Source of the DNA: Pediococcus inopinatus
GTDB taxonomy: Bacteria > Bacillota > Bacilli > Lactobacillales > Lactobacillaceae
Length of the DNA stretch: 64,000 nt
Direction of reading: 5' to 3'
NCBI RefSeq assembly: GCF_002982135.1
Contig: NZ_CP019981.1
Span: 682,001 to 746,000, forward strand
Part shown: piece after piece, positions 25,149 to 35,092 of the stretch
How the letters are laid out: each line of letters begins with the position of its first letter
How positions within the stretch are numbered: position 1 is the first letter of the stretch
The notes under the pieces: generated by a model
Database searches by the model: none
Told to the model about the DNA's origin: nothing
What the model saw: only the letters and a program-made list of their open reading frames with translations
Made by a program: the position numbers and the translations under genes

Positions 25149-25251
25149 TCAAAAATAGTTTAATTTTGAGATAATCTAAACCTAACTTCGCTTGCTTTTG
25201 ACCCACTGATATTGCTATAGTTAGGTGTAATGAATTTTGGAGGTAAAAAAT

Positions 25252-25809
25252 ATGATTTCGACTTCAGATTTTAAAAATGGTCTAACCATTCAATTCGACG
25301 GCGGAATTTGGCGAATTGTTGAATTTCAGCATGTCAAGCCTGGAAAAGGTAGTGCTTTTGTCCGAACAAAGTTAAAGAATTTACGGACGGATGGTGTACA
25401 AGAAAAAACATTCCGTGCTGGTGAAAAGATGGAACAGGCTATTATTGAGACAAAGAAAATGCAGTATTTGTACAATGATGGTGAAAATTATGTGTTTATG
25501 GATAACAAGACTTACGAGCAATTAGAGATTCCTGGTGATAAGTTAACTGACGAAAAAAATTATCTCATTGAGAATATGGAAGTCAGTGTCATCATGTTTG
25601 GAGAAGAAACTTTAGGTGTTGATTTACCAAATACAGTTAATTTAAAGGTTGCTGACACGGAGCCTGGTATTCGAGGCGACACAGCAACTGGTGGAACAAA
25701 ATCAGCAACTTTGGAGACTGGTTTAACAGTCCAAGTACCGTTTTTTGTTAACCAGGATGACGTGTTAATCATTAATACAACTGATGGGACTTATGTTTCA
25801 CGAGCATAA
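25252..25809 (+). CDS. efp: Elongation factor P
   Basis: EF-P rescues ribosomes stalled at polyproline. The 185-residue, three-domain protein is normal. The loop [10 protein letters not shown] places a lysine at residue 32, the position that is modified in several bacteria. The ATG at 25252 is chosen because TTGGAGG lies 8 bases upstream, with an earlier in-frame ATG at 25237 before it. Candidate promoter elements are visible near 25190-25220 but none is perfect. Confidence 0.96.
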   Translation: MISTSDFKNGLTIQFDGGIWRIVEFQHVKPGKGSAFVRTKLKNLRTDGVQEKTFRAGEKMEQAIIETKKMQYLYNDGENYVFMDNKTYEQLEIPGDKLTDEKNYLIENMEVSVIMFGEETLGVDLPNTVNLKVADTEPGIRGDTATGGTKSATLETGLTVQVPFFVNQDDVLIINTTDGTYVSRA

Positions 25810-25828
25810 TTGGTAGGAGGTTTGTAAA

Positions 25829-26260
25829 ATGGCAGAAGATAAATATTTAGCACTGGCAGAGCATAAACCAACTCTGGGTGAGATCAAAATTGCCCCAGAG
25901 GTTGTTTCGATTATTGCTGGAATTGCTGTAGGTGAAGTTGCTGGTGTTCATTTGAGTAGCAGTGGCTTGAGCGAAAGTGTCACTTCCTTTTTAACAAGAA
26001 ATACAAAGGGACAAGGCGTTAAGCTGGGTTTAAGTGAAGGCAAACTTCGAGTAGATGTTTACGTATACTTAGACTACGGTACTTCCGTGCCAGATATAGC
26101 TAAGAAAATTCAAAGCAAAGTTAATCAGCAGTTATTGTTTATGACAGAACTTGAGGTTACAGAAGTAAATATTCATGTTGAAGGGATTATCCCGGCTAAA
26201 ACAACCTCGACAGTGGATCCTGATGATATTTTTGCGGAAAATGATGGTGACGAAAAGTGA
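25829..26260 (+). CDS. yqhY: Asp23/Gls24 family envelope stress protein (YqhY type)
   Basis: The 143-residue Asp23-fold protein (GEIKIAPEVVSIIAGIAVGEV at its core) resembles Bacillus YqhY. That protein is linked to acetyl-CoA carboxylase control or envelope stress, but its exact role is unsettled. Here the accB and accC genes that precede yqhY in Bacillus are absent. Its end overlaps the nusB start by 4 bases. A second paralogue lies at 50792. Confidence 0.88.
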   Translation: MAEDKYLALAEHKPTLGEIKIAPEVVSIIAGIAVGEVAGVHLSSSGLSESVTSFLTRNTKGQGVKLGLSEGKLRVDVYVYLDYGTSVPDIAKKIQSKVNQQLLFMTELEVTEVNIHVEGIIPAKTTSTVDPDDIFAENDGDEK

Positions 26261-26661
26261 GTTTAAATCGACATCAAATTCGAGAAGCTGCTTTTCAAGT
26301 TTTATTTGCGTTAGGCAGTAACTCAGACGCTTCGCACGAAGAACTTTATAGACAAGTTTTGGATGGCTATCATGATCAAGAAGAGCCTCCTGCTTACTTA
26401 GCACAGTTAGTTGATGGTGTTTTAGAACATCAGGCTGACTTGGATGAAGAAATCAGTAAATATTTAAAGAAAACGTGGTCAATCAAACGGTTGGCACGTA
26501 CTGATCATCTCATTTTACAAATTGCTTTTTTCGAAATTAATTATGTAGAAGAGGTTCCTGGCAAAGTAGCTGTTAATGAAGCTTTAGAGTTAGCAAAAAA
26601 ATATGCTGATGATACTGAGAAGAATTTTATTAATGGTGTGCTTTCAAATAAACTAGATTAA
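26257..26661 (+). CDS. nusB: Transcription antitermination factor NusB
   Basis: NusB, with S10, binds boxA RNA for ribosomal RNA antitermination. The 134-residue helical protein begins with the RNA-binding HQIREAAFQVLFAL segment and ends with EFNINGVLSNKL-like helices (EKNFINGVLSNKL). The GTG start at 26257 overlaps the stop of the preceding gene (GTGA), so translation is coupled. Confidence 0.95.
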   Translation: MSLNRHQIREAAFQVLFALGSNSDASHEELYRQVLDGYHDQEEPPAYLAQLVDGVLEHQADLDEEISKYLKKTWSIKRLARTDHLILQIAFFEINYVEEVPGKVAVNEALELAKKYADDTEKNFINGVLSNKLD

Positions 26662-26665
26662 CAGA

Positions 26666-26702
26666 AACCAGAAAAAACAAATTGTTTTTTCTGGTTTTTT
26701 CG
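26666..26702 (+). terminator. Terminator of efp-yqhY-nusB
   Basis: The perfect 15-bp arms 26666-26680 and 26682-26696 are followed by T-rich sequence. The true loop is probably formed by the central CAAATTG. Confidence 0.85.
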
Positions 26703-26757
26703 TATTTTCTATTATGCTAAACTAGGAAGTAAGAATAAACGAAAATGAGGGTACGCG

Positions 26758-27621
26758 ATGACAACTATATTAGATGGAAAAGCACTTGCAGCTAAAACTG
26801 ATGAAAATACTAAAATTGAAATTCAAGACTTAGCTGATCGTGGAATTATTCCTGGATTAGTTGTCATTTTAGTCGGCCACGATGAAGCTAGTCAGCTTTA
26901 CGTGCGTAATAAGGATAAACGGGCAAGAAAAATGGGTATCCATTCAGTTGTCAGAAATCTACCAGAGACCATTACTGAAGAAGAGTTAATTCAAATTATT
27001 CATTCATACAATGCGGATCCAACGATTAATGCAATTTTAGTGCAGTTACCTTTGCCAGCACACATAAATGAGTTCCATGTTACGACGGCAATTGCTCCAC
27101 AAAAAGATGCAGACGGTTTTCACCCGGTAAATCTTGGTAAACTAATTGTGAATCGGACTGAACAGACCCCTATTGCGTGCACACCAGCGGGTATTATGAA
27201 GTTTTTTAAAGCATATCATATTTCTTTAGACGGGAAAAAAGCGGTCGTTGTTGGAAGAAGCACCATCGTTGGGAAACCGATGGCAGCCCTGTTAGTTAAT
27301 GCTAATGCGACGGTAACCATTGCTCACAGTCATACCAAAAAACTTTCCGAACTAACACAAGAGGCTGATATTTTAGTGGTAGCGGTTGGAGTTGCTCACT
27401 TTATTAAAGCAGTCGATGTTAAGAATGGTGCTGTAGTCATTGATGTTGGGATGGATCGTGATGCCCAACATAAACTAGTTGGCGATGTTGATTTTGACGA
27501 GGTTAAAAATAAAGCTGCTTATATCACCCCAGTTCCGCGCGGTGTGGGTCCAATGACAATTAGTATGTTAATGGCCCAAACAGTTTCCTTAACTAAGTGG
27601 AGTAGTGAACAAAATGGATAA
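26758..27621 (+). CDS. folD: Bifunctional methylene-THF dehydrogenase/cyclohydrolase
   Basis: FolD interconverts 5,10-methylene-, methenyl- and 10-formyl-THF. The 287 residues show the catalytic YVRNKDKRARKMGI (YxxxK), the QLPLPAHI segment, and the NADP-binding VVGRSTIVGKPMAALL. It begins a tight run of genes (folD-xseA-xseB-ispA-tlyA) with overlapping ends. GAGGGT lies upstream of the ATG. Confidence 0.96.
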   Translation: MTTILDGKALAAKTDENTKIEIQDLADRGIIPGLVVILVGHDEASQLYVRNKDKRARKMGIHSVVRNLPETITEEELIQIIHSYNADPTINAILVQLPLPAHINEFHVTTAIAPQKDADGFHPVNLGKLIVNRTEQTPIACTPAGIMKFFKAYHISLDGKKAVVVGRSTIVGKPMAALLVNANATVTIAHSHTKKLSELTQEADILVVAVGVAHFIKAVDVKNGAVVIDVGMDRDAQHKLVGDVDFDEVKNKAAYITPVPRGVGPMTISMLMAQTVSLTKWSSEQNG

Positions 27622-28966
27622 AGAAAATTATTTGACGGTAACAGCACTCACAAAGTATATTAAACGTAAATTTGAAGTGGATCCTTATCTAGGTCGGATT
27701 TATTTAGTTGGAGAAATATCTAATTTACGCATTCGACCCCATGCACATCAGTATTTTAGCTTAAAAGACGATCAAGCTAAAATAAGTGCCATTATGTTTA
27801 AATCTGCGTTTGAAAAAGTAAAATTTACCCCTGAAACAGGAATGAAAGTTTTAGTCACAGGACGAATTTCTGTTTATGAGGCAACTGGTAGTTATCAAAT
27901 TTATATTGATAGTATGCAGCCAGATGGGGTTGGAGCTTTATATCAGGCCTATGAGCAACTAAAGAAAAAGCTTAGTACTGAAGGATTATTTACAGCACCA
28001 AAGCAATCACTAGTGAGGTATCCCAAACGAATTGCAGTTGTGACTAGTCCGTCTGGGGCAGTCATTCGAGATATTATTACGACAACTCGGCGCCGTTTTC
28101 CAATTGCCCAGCTTGTTTTATTTCCTGCCCAAGTTCAGGGGACAGAGGCGGCTAAAGAGATTGCCGCGCGAATTCAACAAGTGAATAAAATTGGAAATTT
28201 TGATACGCTTATTATTGGACGTGGGGGCGGTTCAATTGAAGATTTATGGCCGTTTAATGAAGAAGTGGTTGCTCGGGCAATTTTTGAAAGTCAAATTCCA
28301 ATTATATCTTCGGTGGGTCACGAAACAGATACAACCATTGCGGATCTTGTGGCAGACGTTCGAGCTGCAACACCAACTGCAGCTGCTGAATTAGCAACAC
28401 CGGTGTTAAGTGAAGAAATATTGTATCTCACGCAGCGGCGTACAAGAATTTTTAACGCGTTTATGAATCAGCTAAAAAAAGAGCGCCAAAGCCTAAATCG
28501 GTTGAATCAGTCCTACGTATTTCAAGATCCTCGGCGATTGTATGAAGGCTATATTCAAAATGTGGATTACTTAAATGATAAGTTGAAGCAAGATATGTTA
28601 ACCACTTTGAATCGTTATGAGAATCAATGGACAAAAATTAATCAACGCCTTTATTTAAATACACCGCTGAACCGAATTAAACAAAATGAACAATTGGTCA
28701 ATAATCTCCAAGTAAGATTAACCAGGGCAATTCAGGCTGTTTTTACTGCCAAAGAAACCCAGTTGCAGCATTCAATTACTTCATTAGATTATCTGAGCCC
28801 TCTAAAAATTATGGGGCGTGGTTACAGTTATGTAACCAAAAAGGATCGAGTTGTGAAACAGGTTTCAGAGTTACAAATTAATACGGAAATTGAACTGCAC
28901 CTGAGTGACGGGACAGCTCAAGCAAAAATAACTGCTATAAAAGATGGAGGATTAAATAATGACTGA
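27614..28966 (+). CDS. xseA: Exodeoxyribonuclease VII large subunit
   Basis: XseA with XseB degrades single-stranded DNA. The 450-residue protein has an N-terminal OB fold ([19 protein letters not shown]), the catalytic core [17 protein letters not shown] and [18 protein letters not shown], and a long C-terminal coiled coil. The ATG at 27614 overlaps the folD stop by 8 bases. A GTG at 27605 is in frame but sits on the ribosome site. Confidence 0.95.
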
Positions 28967-29210
28967 AAAACCAACTTTTGAAGAAAATTTAAAATCACTA
29001 GATGAAATTGTCACTAATTTAGAAAAAGGTGATGTTCCGTTGGAAAAGGCTTTAAATGAATTTAAGCATGGTGTGACCTTGAGCAAGGATTTGCAGGATA
29101 CATTACAAAATGCGGAAAAAACCTTAACTAAAATGATGAGCGAAGATGGACAAGAGGTACCGTTCGAAACACCCGCGCCAACTACAGAGGCCAATAAAAC
29201 CAATGAGTAA
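28959..29210 (+). CDS. xseB: Exodeoxyribonuclease VII small subunit
   Basis: The 83-residue XseB helical hairpin ([31 protein letters not shown]) binds the coiled coil of XseA. Its ATG overlaps the last codons of xseA by 8 bases, with GGAGG upstream. Its C-terminal tail is variable and overlaps the start of ispA. Confidence 0.94.
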   Translation: MTEKPTFEENLKSLDEIVTNLEKGDVPLEKALNEFKHGVTLSKDLQDTLQNAEKTLTKMMSEDGQEVPFETPAPTTEANKTNE

Positions 29211-30105
29211 TCCAATAACCCAAAACTTTGTCCAAGAAAACACGATATTACTAAATAAGTATTTAAAGGAAAACTTAGCTACTGACATTTCGAATGAACA
29301 ATTACGGGCAGCTATGCAATATTCCGTTTTGGCAGGGGGAAAAAGGTTGCGGCCCATTCTCTTATTAGCGATGGTTAAAACTTTTGGTGGGTCATTGAAC
29401 AATGACATATTGAGAGTTGCCGCTTCTTTGGAGTTGCTCCATACTTATTCTTTAATTCACGACGATTTACCCGCTATGGATAACGATGATTTACGTCGCG
29501 GCATGCCCACTAATCACAAAAAATATGGTGAAGCATTGGCTATTTTGGCTGGTGATGGTTTATTAACTTTGGCGTTTGAATGGGTAGCGACAACCGGCCT
29601 AGATGCTGCGGTGACTACGCGTTTAACAAAGAGTCTAGCGCAAGCTGCAGGACCGTCTGGAATGGTGGCCGGTCAGGCTAGTGATGTTTTGGGTGAAAAT
29701 AAGCGGTTAACCTTTGAGCAATTAAAACAGTTGCATCGGCAAAAAACAGGTGCACTGCTTACATATACCGCACAAGCTGCAAATGCTATTATGAATCCAA
29801 GTCTTGAAAATAAGCGATTTTTGCTTCAATTTGCCGAGAATTTTGGGTTGGCATTTCAGATCTATGATGATCTAGAGGATGTACTGGGCTCTACACAGGC
29901 ATTAGGAAAAGCGGTTCATAAAGATGCTGGTGAACATAAAAATACCTATCCAGGACTAAGAGGAACACCGCAAGCAATTCTTGATTTGAAGCAGTGTGTC
30001 CAGGCGTGTCAGCAGGCGCTTGTAAATCTTCAAAAAAATCAGGTTTCAACAGAATTATTACAAGGATTTTTTACTTACTTTCAAGTAGATGAGGAAGAAA
30101 AATGA
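29203..30105 (+). CDS. ispA: Polyprenyl (farnesyl/geranylgeranyl) diphosphate synthase
   Basis: This head-to-tail prenyltransferase condenses IPP with allylic diphosphates. The 300-residue protein carries the first aspartate-rich motif in [17 protein letters not shown] and a second one as YDDLEDVLG. Chain length (C15 or C20) cannot be fixed by eye. The ATG at 29203 overlaps the xseB stop by 8 bases; an upstream in-frame start at 29146 lies inside xseB. The dxs gene that follows ispA in Bacillus is absent, consistent with the mevalonate pathway of lactobacilli. Confidence 0.93.
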   Translation: MSNPITQNFVQENTILLNKYLKENLATDISNEQLRAAMQYSVLAGGKRLRPILLLAMVKTFGGSLNNDILRVAASLELLHTYSLIHDDLPAMDNDDLRRGMPTNHKKYGEALAILAGDGLLTLAFEWVATTGLDAAVTTRLTKSLAQAAGPSGMVAGQASDVLGENKRLTFEQLKQLHRQKTGALLTYTAQAANAIMNPSLENKRFLLQFAENFGLAFQIYDDLEDVLGSTQALGKAVHKDAGEHKNTYPGLRGTPQAILDLKQCVQACQQALVNLQKNQVSTELLQGFFTYFQVDEEEK

Positions 30106-30929
30106 AAAAAGAACGGGTAGATGTATTATTGGTTTCGCAGGGATTATTTGAGACACGAGAAAAAGCAAAGCGGGCAGTGATGGCTGGCGAAATTTTAGGA
30201 GAAAATGAAGAACGTTTAGATAAGCCCGGAAGCAAAATTCCAGTAGAAACAGAACTTCATTTTAAAGGGAAACCAATGCCTTACGTTAGTCGTGGTGGTT
30301 TGAAGTTAGAAAAGGCTTTAAAAGTTTTTAAAATTAGTGTCCAAGATAAAATTGTTTTAGATATTGGCTCTTCTACGGGTGGATTTACGGATGTCATGCT
30401 ACAAAATGGTGCCCAATTGAGCTATGCTCTTGACGTTGGCACAAATCAGTTAGTTTGGAAGCTTCGCGAAGATCCTCGGGTTGTGGTGATGGAAAATACT
30501 AATTTCAGATATGCTAAATTAACTGATTTTACGCATGGCCAGCCTGAGTTTGCTTCGATTGATGTTTCTTTTATTTCACTAAAATTAATATTGCCCGCTT
30601 TAAAAGATATAATCAAATCTAACGGTGGGGTAGTTGCTTTAATAAAACCCCAGTTTGAAGCGGGAAAAGACAAGGTCGGAAAACATGGTATTATTCATGA
30701 TCCTAAAGTTCATGAAGAAGTTTTGACGAATACACTCAATATGGCAGTTGAAAATGGGTATAATGTGGTAGGCTTAGATTTCTCGCCGATCAAAGGTGGA
30801 GAGGGCAATATCGAATTTCTCATGCACATTGTTGCCACTGATGGGGAAGCAAAAATTGATGAGTCTGTTTCAATTAAGAAAACTTTGGAATCTGCTTATG
30901 CACAATTAAATCAGACCAAAGAGGATTAG
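30102..30929 (+). CDS. tlyA: TlyA family rRNA cytidine-2'-O-methyltransferase
   Basis: TlyA-like enzymes 2'-O-methylate rRNA cytidines; Mycobacterium TlyA affects capreomycin sensitivity. The 275-residue protein has an N-terminal S4 RNA-binding domain (RVDVLLVSQGLFETREKAKR) and an FtsJ-type methyltransferase with the SAM motif DIGSSTGGFTDVML near residue 86. The downstream VALIKPQFEAGKDKVGKHG is also characteristic. The start overlaps ispA by 4 bases. Substrate sites in Firmicutes are less certain. Confidence 0.92.
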   Translation: MKKERVDVLLVSQGLFETREKAKRAVMAGEILGENEERLDKPGSKIPVETELHFKGKPMPYVSRGGLKLEKALKVFKISVQDKIVLDIGSSTGGFTDVMLQNGAQLSYALDVGTNQLVWKLREDPRVVVMENTNFRYAKLTDFTHGQPEFASIDVSFISLKLILPALKDIIKSNGGVVALIKPQFEAGKDKVGKHGIIHDPKVHEEVLTNTLNMAVENGYNVVGLDFSPIKGGEGNIEFLMHIVATDGEAKIDESVSIKKTLESAYAQLNQTKED

Positions 30930-30945
30930 CAAGGGGTCAACCAGT

Positions 30946-31401
30946 ATGAAAAAAAGTGAACGGCAGCAGCATGTTCGGGACATATTAACGCAAAATGATG
31001 TGCAAACACAAGAAGAATTAGTTACGTATTTGAATAAAAGTGGTATTCAGGTAACTCAGGCAACCGTTTCTCGTGATATTCGAGACATGCAGTTGATTAA
31101 GTTACCATCTCAAAATGGGGGTTACCATTATGCGTTACCACCAAAAAAAGATGAGAATATTAAATTACGGTTGGCACGAACGCTTAAAGAGTCTGTAAAA
31201 AAAATGACGAGCAACGCAACGTTCATATTTCTTGAAGTACAACCCGGAAGTGGACCTGTAATTGCCAGTTTATTAAATCAATTGAATAGTGATGATATTT
31301 TAGGTGCCATTAGCGATGATGGGTCTGTTTTAATTGTCACCAACAGTGTTGAAGGCGTGGAAAACATCAAACAATTGATTACAACGATGCGTTTAGAGTG
31401 A
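30946..31401 (+). CDS. argR: Arginine repressor ArgR/AhrC
   Basis: This is a hexameric arginine-dependent regulator of 151 residues. It has an N-terminal winged helix (DVQTQEELVTYLNKSGIQV, VTQATVSRDIRDMQLIK) and a C-terminal arginine-binding domain with the GSGPVIASLLNQL and DDILGAISDDGSVLIV motifs. The tlyA-argR-recN order is the usual Firmicutes one, and no arginine genes are nearby. It starts 17 bases after tlyA. Confidence 0.93.
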   Translation: MKKSERQQHVRDILTQNDVQTQEELVTYLNKSGIQVTQATVSRDIRDMQLIKLPSQNGGYHYALPPKKDENIKLRLARTLKESVKKMTSNATFIFLEVQPGSGPVIASLLNQLNSDDILGAISDDGSVLIVTNSVEGVENIKQLITTMRLE

Positions 31402-31436
31402 TTATGTGAAGTTAGAAACTTACATGAGGTGAAAAA

Positions 31437-33122
31437 ATGCTGCAAGAATTGGTGATTCGAAATTTCGCAATTATTGAAAAACTAAATATCGAATTTAATT
31501 CAGGAATGACTGTTTTGACTGGTGAAACTGGGGCCGGAAAGTCAATCATTATTGATGCTGTGGGTTTATTAGCGGGTGGGAGAGGTTCTACTGACTTCAT
31601 TCGTAAAGGAACCAAAAAAGCTGTTTTGCAGGGCATGTTTAGTCTGGATAAAAATAGAGAAACATTAGAATTGTTGGACCAGTATGGAATTGAACATGCT
31701 GATCCTACGCTTATTTTACAGCGAGAAATTCAAGCAAGTGGGCGCAATGTCTGTCGCGTCAATGGGTCGTTAGTTAACACCACAATCCTAAAACAAGTTG
31801 GAGAGACTTTAATTGATATCCATGGACAAAATGAGCATCAAGAATTAATGCAAGCTGATAAGCATTTAGGCATGCTGGATGAGTATGCTCGCGTGGAAGT
31901 CCAGCCACTGTTAAAAAGTTATCAAACTTATTTTGAACGTTACCAAGTTTTGAGAAAAAAATTTGATCAAAAAAAAGCACATGAAAAAGAATGGGTCCAA
32001 CGCGTAGATATGCTTAAATTTCAAGTTAAAGAAATCGAGGACGCTAATCTTCAAAGTGGAGAAGAAGAGCAACTTAATTCTGAAAAAGAGCATTTGGAAA
32101 ACTTCCAGAAGATCAACAGTGCTCTTCAAGCCGCTCAGCTTGCTTTAGAAAGCGGTGAGGAGACTCCTGGGGCAATTGATCGGACCGGTGAGGCAATGAA
32201 CGGGCTGCGTGAAATTGAAGAGCTAGATGATCATTATAAAGCGATTTCTGAAGTAGTTGCTTCAGCCTATTACCAACTGCAGGATGCGGCTAGTGAAATT
32301 AGTGGTGAGTTAGATGGCATGGAATGGGATGAAGGGCGTTTAGACCAAATTGAAAAACGTTTGGAAGAAATTTATCAATTGAAAAGAAAATATGGCGATA
32401 CAGTTGATCAAATCTTAAAATATGATCAGAAAGTCTCTGAAGAGTTACATAATATGATTGACTTAGAATCAGACGAGGGACAAATAGAAGTTCAGTTGGA
32501 TGAACTGAAAACTAAGTTGGAAAAGCTAGCCCATCAATTGACCGCCGCACGCAAAAAAGCGGCTCAACAATTGAAGCGTGATGTTCATGAGCAGTTAAAA
32601 CAGTTGTATATGGACAAGGCGGAATTTGAGGTTCATTTTGACACGACTCAGCCTACAAAGTTTAAAACAAGTGGTGTTGATAGTGTGGAATTTTATTTGC
32701 GGACAAATCCTGGTGAAAAAATGGGGCCTTTAACACGAATTGCATCTGGTGGTGAACTTTCGCGAATTATGTTGGCTTTGAAAACAATTTTTGCTAAGTC
32801 ACAGGGGGTCACTAGTATCATATTTGATGAAGTTGATACAGGTGTTAGCGGGCGTGTTGCCCAGGCAATCGCCGAAAAAATAAAACTAATTGCAAGTTAT
32901 TCTCAAGTTCTATGTATTACCCACTTACCCCAGGTTGCAGCTGAGGCCGACCATCAATTCTTTGTCTCTAAAACGGTCAAAGATGGCCGCACAGAAACTG
33001 ATTTAAGTTATCTAAATGATGAGGGGCGGGTACAAGAGTTAGCTAGAATGTTGGCAGGGAGTACCGTAACTAAATTAAGTATTCAACACGCAAAAGAACT
33101 TCTTAAGATGGCCCATTCTTAA
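31437..33122 (+). CDS. recN: DNA repair protein RecN
   Basis: RecN is an SMC-like ATPase acting at double-strand breaks. The 561-residue protein has Walker A TGETGAGKSIIIDAV near residue 28, a central coiled coil (about residues 150-390), the ABC signature ASGGELSRIMLALK, and Walker B SIIFDEVDTGVSG. GAGGTG lies 9 bases before the ATG. It closes the folD operon; no LexA box was seen immediately upstream. Confidence 0.95.
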   Translation: MLQELVIRNFAIIEKLNIEFNSGMTVLTGETGAGKSIIIDAVGLLAGGRGSTDFIRKGTKKAVLQGMFSLDKNRETLELLDQYGIEHADPTLILQREIQASGRNVCRVNGSLVNTTILKQVGETLIDIHGQNEHQELMQADKHLGMLDEYARVEVQPLLKSYQTYFERYQVLRKKFDQKKAHEKEWVQRVDMLKFQVKEIEDANLQSGEEEQLNSEKEHLENFQKINSALQAAQLALESGEETPGAIDRTGEAMNGLREIEELDDHYKAISEVVASAYYQLQDAASEISGELDGMEWDEGRLDQIEKRLEEIYQLKRKYGDTVDQILKYDQKVSEELHNMIDLESDEGQIEVQLDELKTKLEKLAHQLTAARKKAAQQLKRDVHEQLKQLYMDKAEFEVHFDTTQPTKFKTSGVDSVEFYLRTNPGEKMGPLTRIASGGELSRIMLALKTIFAKSQGVTSIIFDEVDTGVSGRVAQAIAEKIKLIASYSQVLCITHLPQVAAEADHQFFVSKTVKDGRTETDLSYLNDEGRVQELARMLAGSTVTKLSIQHAKELLKMAHS

Positions 33123-33136
33123 AAAGTTCTTTTTTG
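33092..33136 (+). terminator. Terminator overlapping the 3' end of recN
   Basis: AAAAGAACTT inside the last codons of recN (33092-33101) pairs perfectly with AAGTTCTTTT just after its stop (33124-33133), followed by TTG. The left arm is coding. Confidence 0.65.
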
Positions 33137-33259
33137 TATCTAAAAGGTAACTTTTTAGCATAAATTATCAATAGTGGTTAATCGTAACATTTGCAGAAAG
33201 TGGTCAATGTACGATAACATAATCCTAGTTGTACTTAAAATTGAATGGAGTTGACGTAT

Positions 33260-34447
33260 GTGTTTTTAGAAATGAAACATCTTTCTAAAGTGTACGGTGG
33301 AAAAAAAGCCGTAGATGATTTTAATCTTGACGTAAAAAAGGGTGAGTTTATTTGTTTTATTGGAACTTCTGGTTCAGGTAAGACAACCACAATGAGAATG
33401 ATTAACCGGATGTTAAATCCGACATCTGGTTCGATAAAATTAGAAGGTGAAGACATTTTAAAAGCTGATCCTGTGAAACTACGTCGCAGAATTGGGTATG
33501 TGATTCAAAATGTTGGGCTAATGCCTCATATGACAATTCGGGATAACATTACACTTGTGCCTAAATTACTTAAATGGTCTGATGAAAAAAGAGCTGAACG
33601 GGCAAAAGAAATGATAAAGATGGTTGAATTACCTGAAGAATATTTAGATCGCTATCCTTCAGAATTATCAGGTGGTCAGCAGCAAAGAATTGGTGTTGTA
33701 AGAGCTTTGGCAGCTGATCAGGATCTGGTTTTGATGGATGAACCTTTTGGGGCCTTGGATCCAATTACGCGTGAATCACTGCAAGATTTTGTTCAAGATT
33801 TGCAGAAACGCTTAGGTAAAACGCTAGTCTTTGTAACGCATGATATGGATGAAGCTTTGAAATTGGCTACTCGGATTGTGGTTATGAGTCATGGAAAGAT
33901 GGTCCAAGTAGCCACACCAGACGAAATTTTACGTCACCCAGCAAATGAATTTGTCGAAAACTTGATTGGAAAAGATCGTTTAATCCAAGCACGACCAAGT
34001 ATTACGACTGTTGGTCAGGTTATGTATAACAACGCCGTTTCAATTACGCCAGGTCGGTCTTTGAAAGAGGCATTGAAGTTGATGCATGAAAAACGAGTCG
34101 ATACGTTATTGGTTACAGATGAGTCGGGAATTCTGAAGGGTTATGTAGATATTGAACAAATTGATTACAACTACAATACGGCAACCAGTGTTGATGATGT
34201 CATGACTCGGAAAGTTTTCTATGTTCATGAAAATTCAATTATTCGTGACACTGTCGAAAGAATTTTAAAACGGGGATACAAAAACGTTCCCGTTGTAGAT
34301 GAAAACAAGAAATTAGTTGGAATTGTGACGCGAGCCTCTCTGGTTGATATTGTGTACGATGCTTTATGGGGTGAAGCAGATCCTTCAACTCACGAAGATT
34401 CGAAAGATGCGGCTGCTTCAACAAAGGTGGGTGACGGCCAAGTATGA
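33260..34447 (+). CDS. opuCA: Osmolyte ABC transporter ATP-binding protein with CBS domains
   Basis: This is the ATPase of a glycine betaine/carnitine/choline importer. The 395-residue protein has Walker [14 protein letters not shown], signature [15 protein letters not shown], Walker [14 protein letters not shown], and two C-terminal CBS domains (about residues 250-370) that in OpuA systems sense ionic strength or cyclic di-AMP. GTG at 33260 is chosen because GGAG lies 9 bases upstream. Its stop overlaps the permease start (ATGA). Confidence 0.93.
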   Translation: MFLEMKHLSKVYGGKKAVDDFNLDVKKGEFICFIGTSGSGKTTTMRMINRMLNPTSGSIKLEGEDILKADPVKLRRRIGYVIQNVGLMPHMTIRDNITLVPKLLKWSDEKRAERAKEMIKMVELPEEYLDRYPSELSGGQQQRIGVVRALAADQDLVLMDEPFGALDPITRESLQDFVQDLQKRLGKTLVFVTHDMDEALKLATRIVVMSHGKMVQVATPDEILRHPANEFVENLIGKDRLIQARPSITTVGQVMYNNAVSITPGRSLKEALKLMHEKRVDTLLVTDESGILKGYVDIEQIDYNYNTATSVDDVMTRKVFYVHENSIIRDTVERILKRGYKNVPVVDENKKLVGIVTRASLVDIVYDALWGEADPSTHEDSKDAAASTKVGDGQV

Positions 34448-35079
34448 TTACTTTCATTCAACAATATGGTGGCCAGTTATTGTATAAAATCTGGCAGCAT
34501 ATTTACATTTCAGGAATTTCACTCGGACTAGGGATCTTAGTTGCCGTTCCGCTAGGTGTTTTATTGACGCGGATGAAAAAAGGATCTGGGATTATCATTG
34601 AGATCGCTAGTGTGCTTCAAACAATTCCGGCCCTTGCGCTCTTAGCGATGATGATTCCCTTATTTGGGATTGGTGCCATTCCGGCGATTGTTGCGTTATT
34701 TATTTATTCTTTGTTGCCAATTTTAAGAAACACCTATTTAGGAATTAAAGGTGTGGATCCTAGTTTAAAAGATGCTGCAAAAGGAATGGGTATGACTAGT
34801 CTCCAATCAGTTATCAAATTAGAATTGCCAATGGCTGTGCCGGTTATTATGAGTGGAATTCGTTTGTCAGCAACGTATGTGATTGCTTGGACCGCTTTGG
34901 CTTCATACATTGGTGCTGGTGGTCTTGGTGACTTTATTTTTAATGGTCTCAATTTATATCGTACAGATTTAATTTTGGGCGGTTCCATTCCGGTTATTTT
35001 GTTGGCTTTATTGGTTGATTGGTTATTGGGAAAACTAGAAGTTTGGTTGACACCAACAACAACGACTGCAAAATCATAG
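34444..35079 (+). CDS. opuCB: Osmolyte ABC transporter permease 1
   Basis: The 211-residue permease has about five or six hydrophobic segments and the cytoplasmic EAA-like loop [18 protein letters not shown], which contacts the ATPase. It starts inside the opuCA stop codon. It pairs with the second permease at 36031 to form the membrane channel. Confidence 0.93.
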   Translation: MITFIQQYGGQLLYKIWQHIYISGISLGLGILVAVPLGVLLTRMKKGSGIIIEIASVLQTIPALALLAMMIPLFGIGAIPAIVALFIYSLLPILRNTYLGIKGVDPSLKDAAKGMGMTSLQSVIKLELPMAVPVIMSGIRLSATYVIAWTALASYIGAGGLGDFIFNGLNLYRTDLILGGSIPVILLALLVDWLLGKLEVWLTPTTTTAKS

Positions 35080-35092
35080 GAGGGGGATCACA

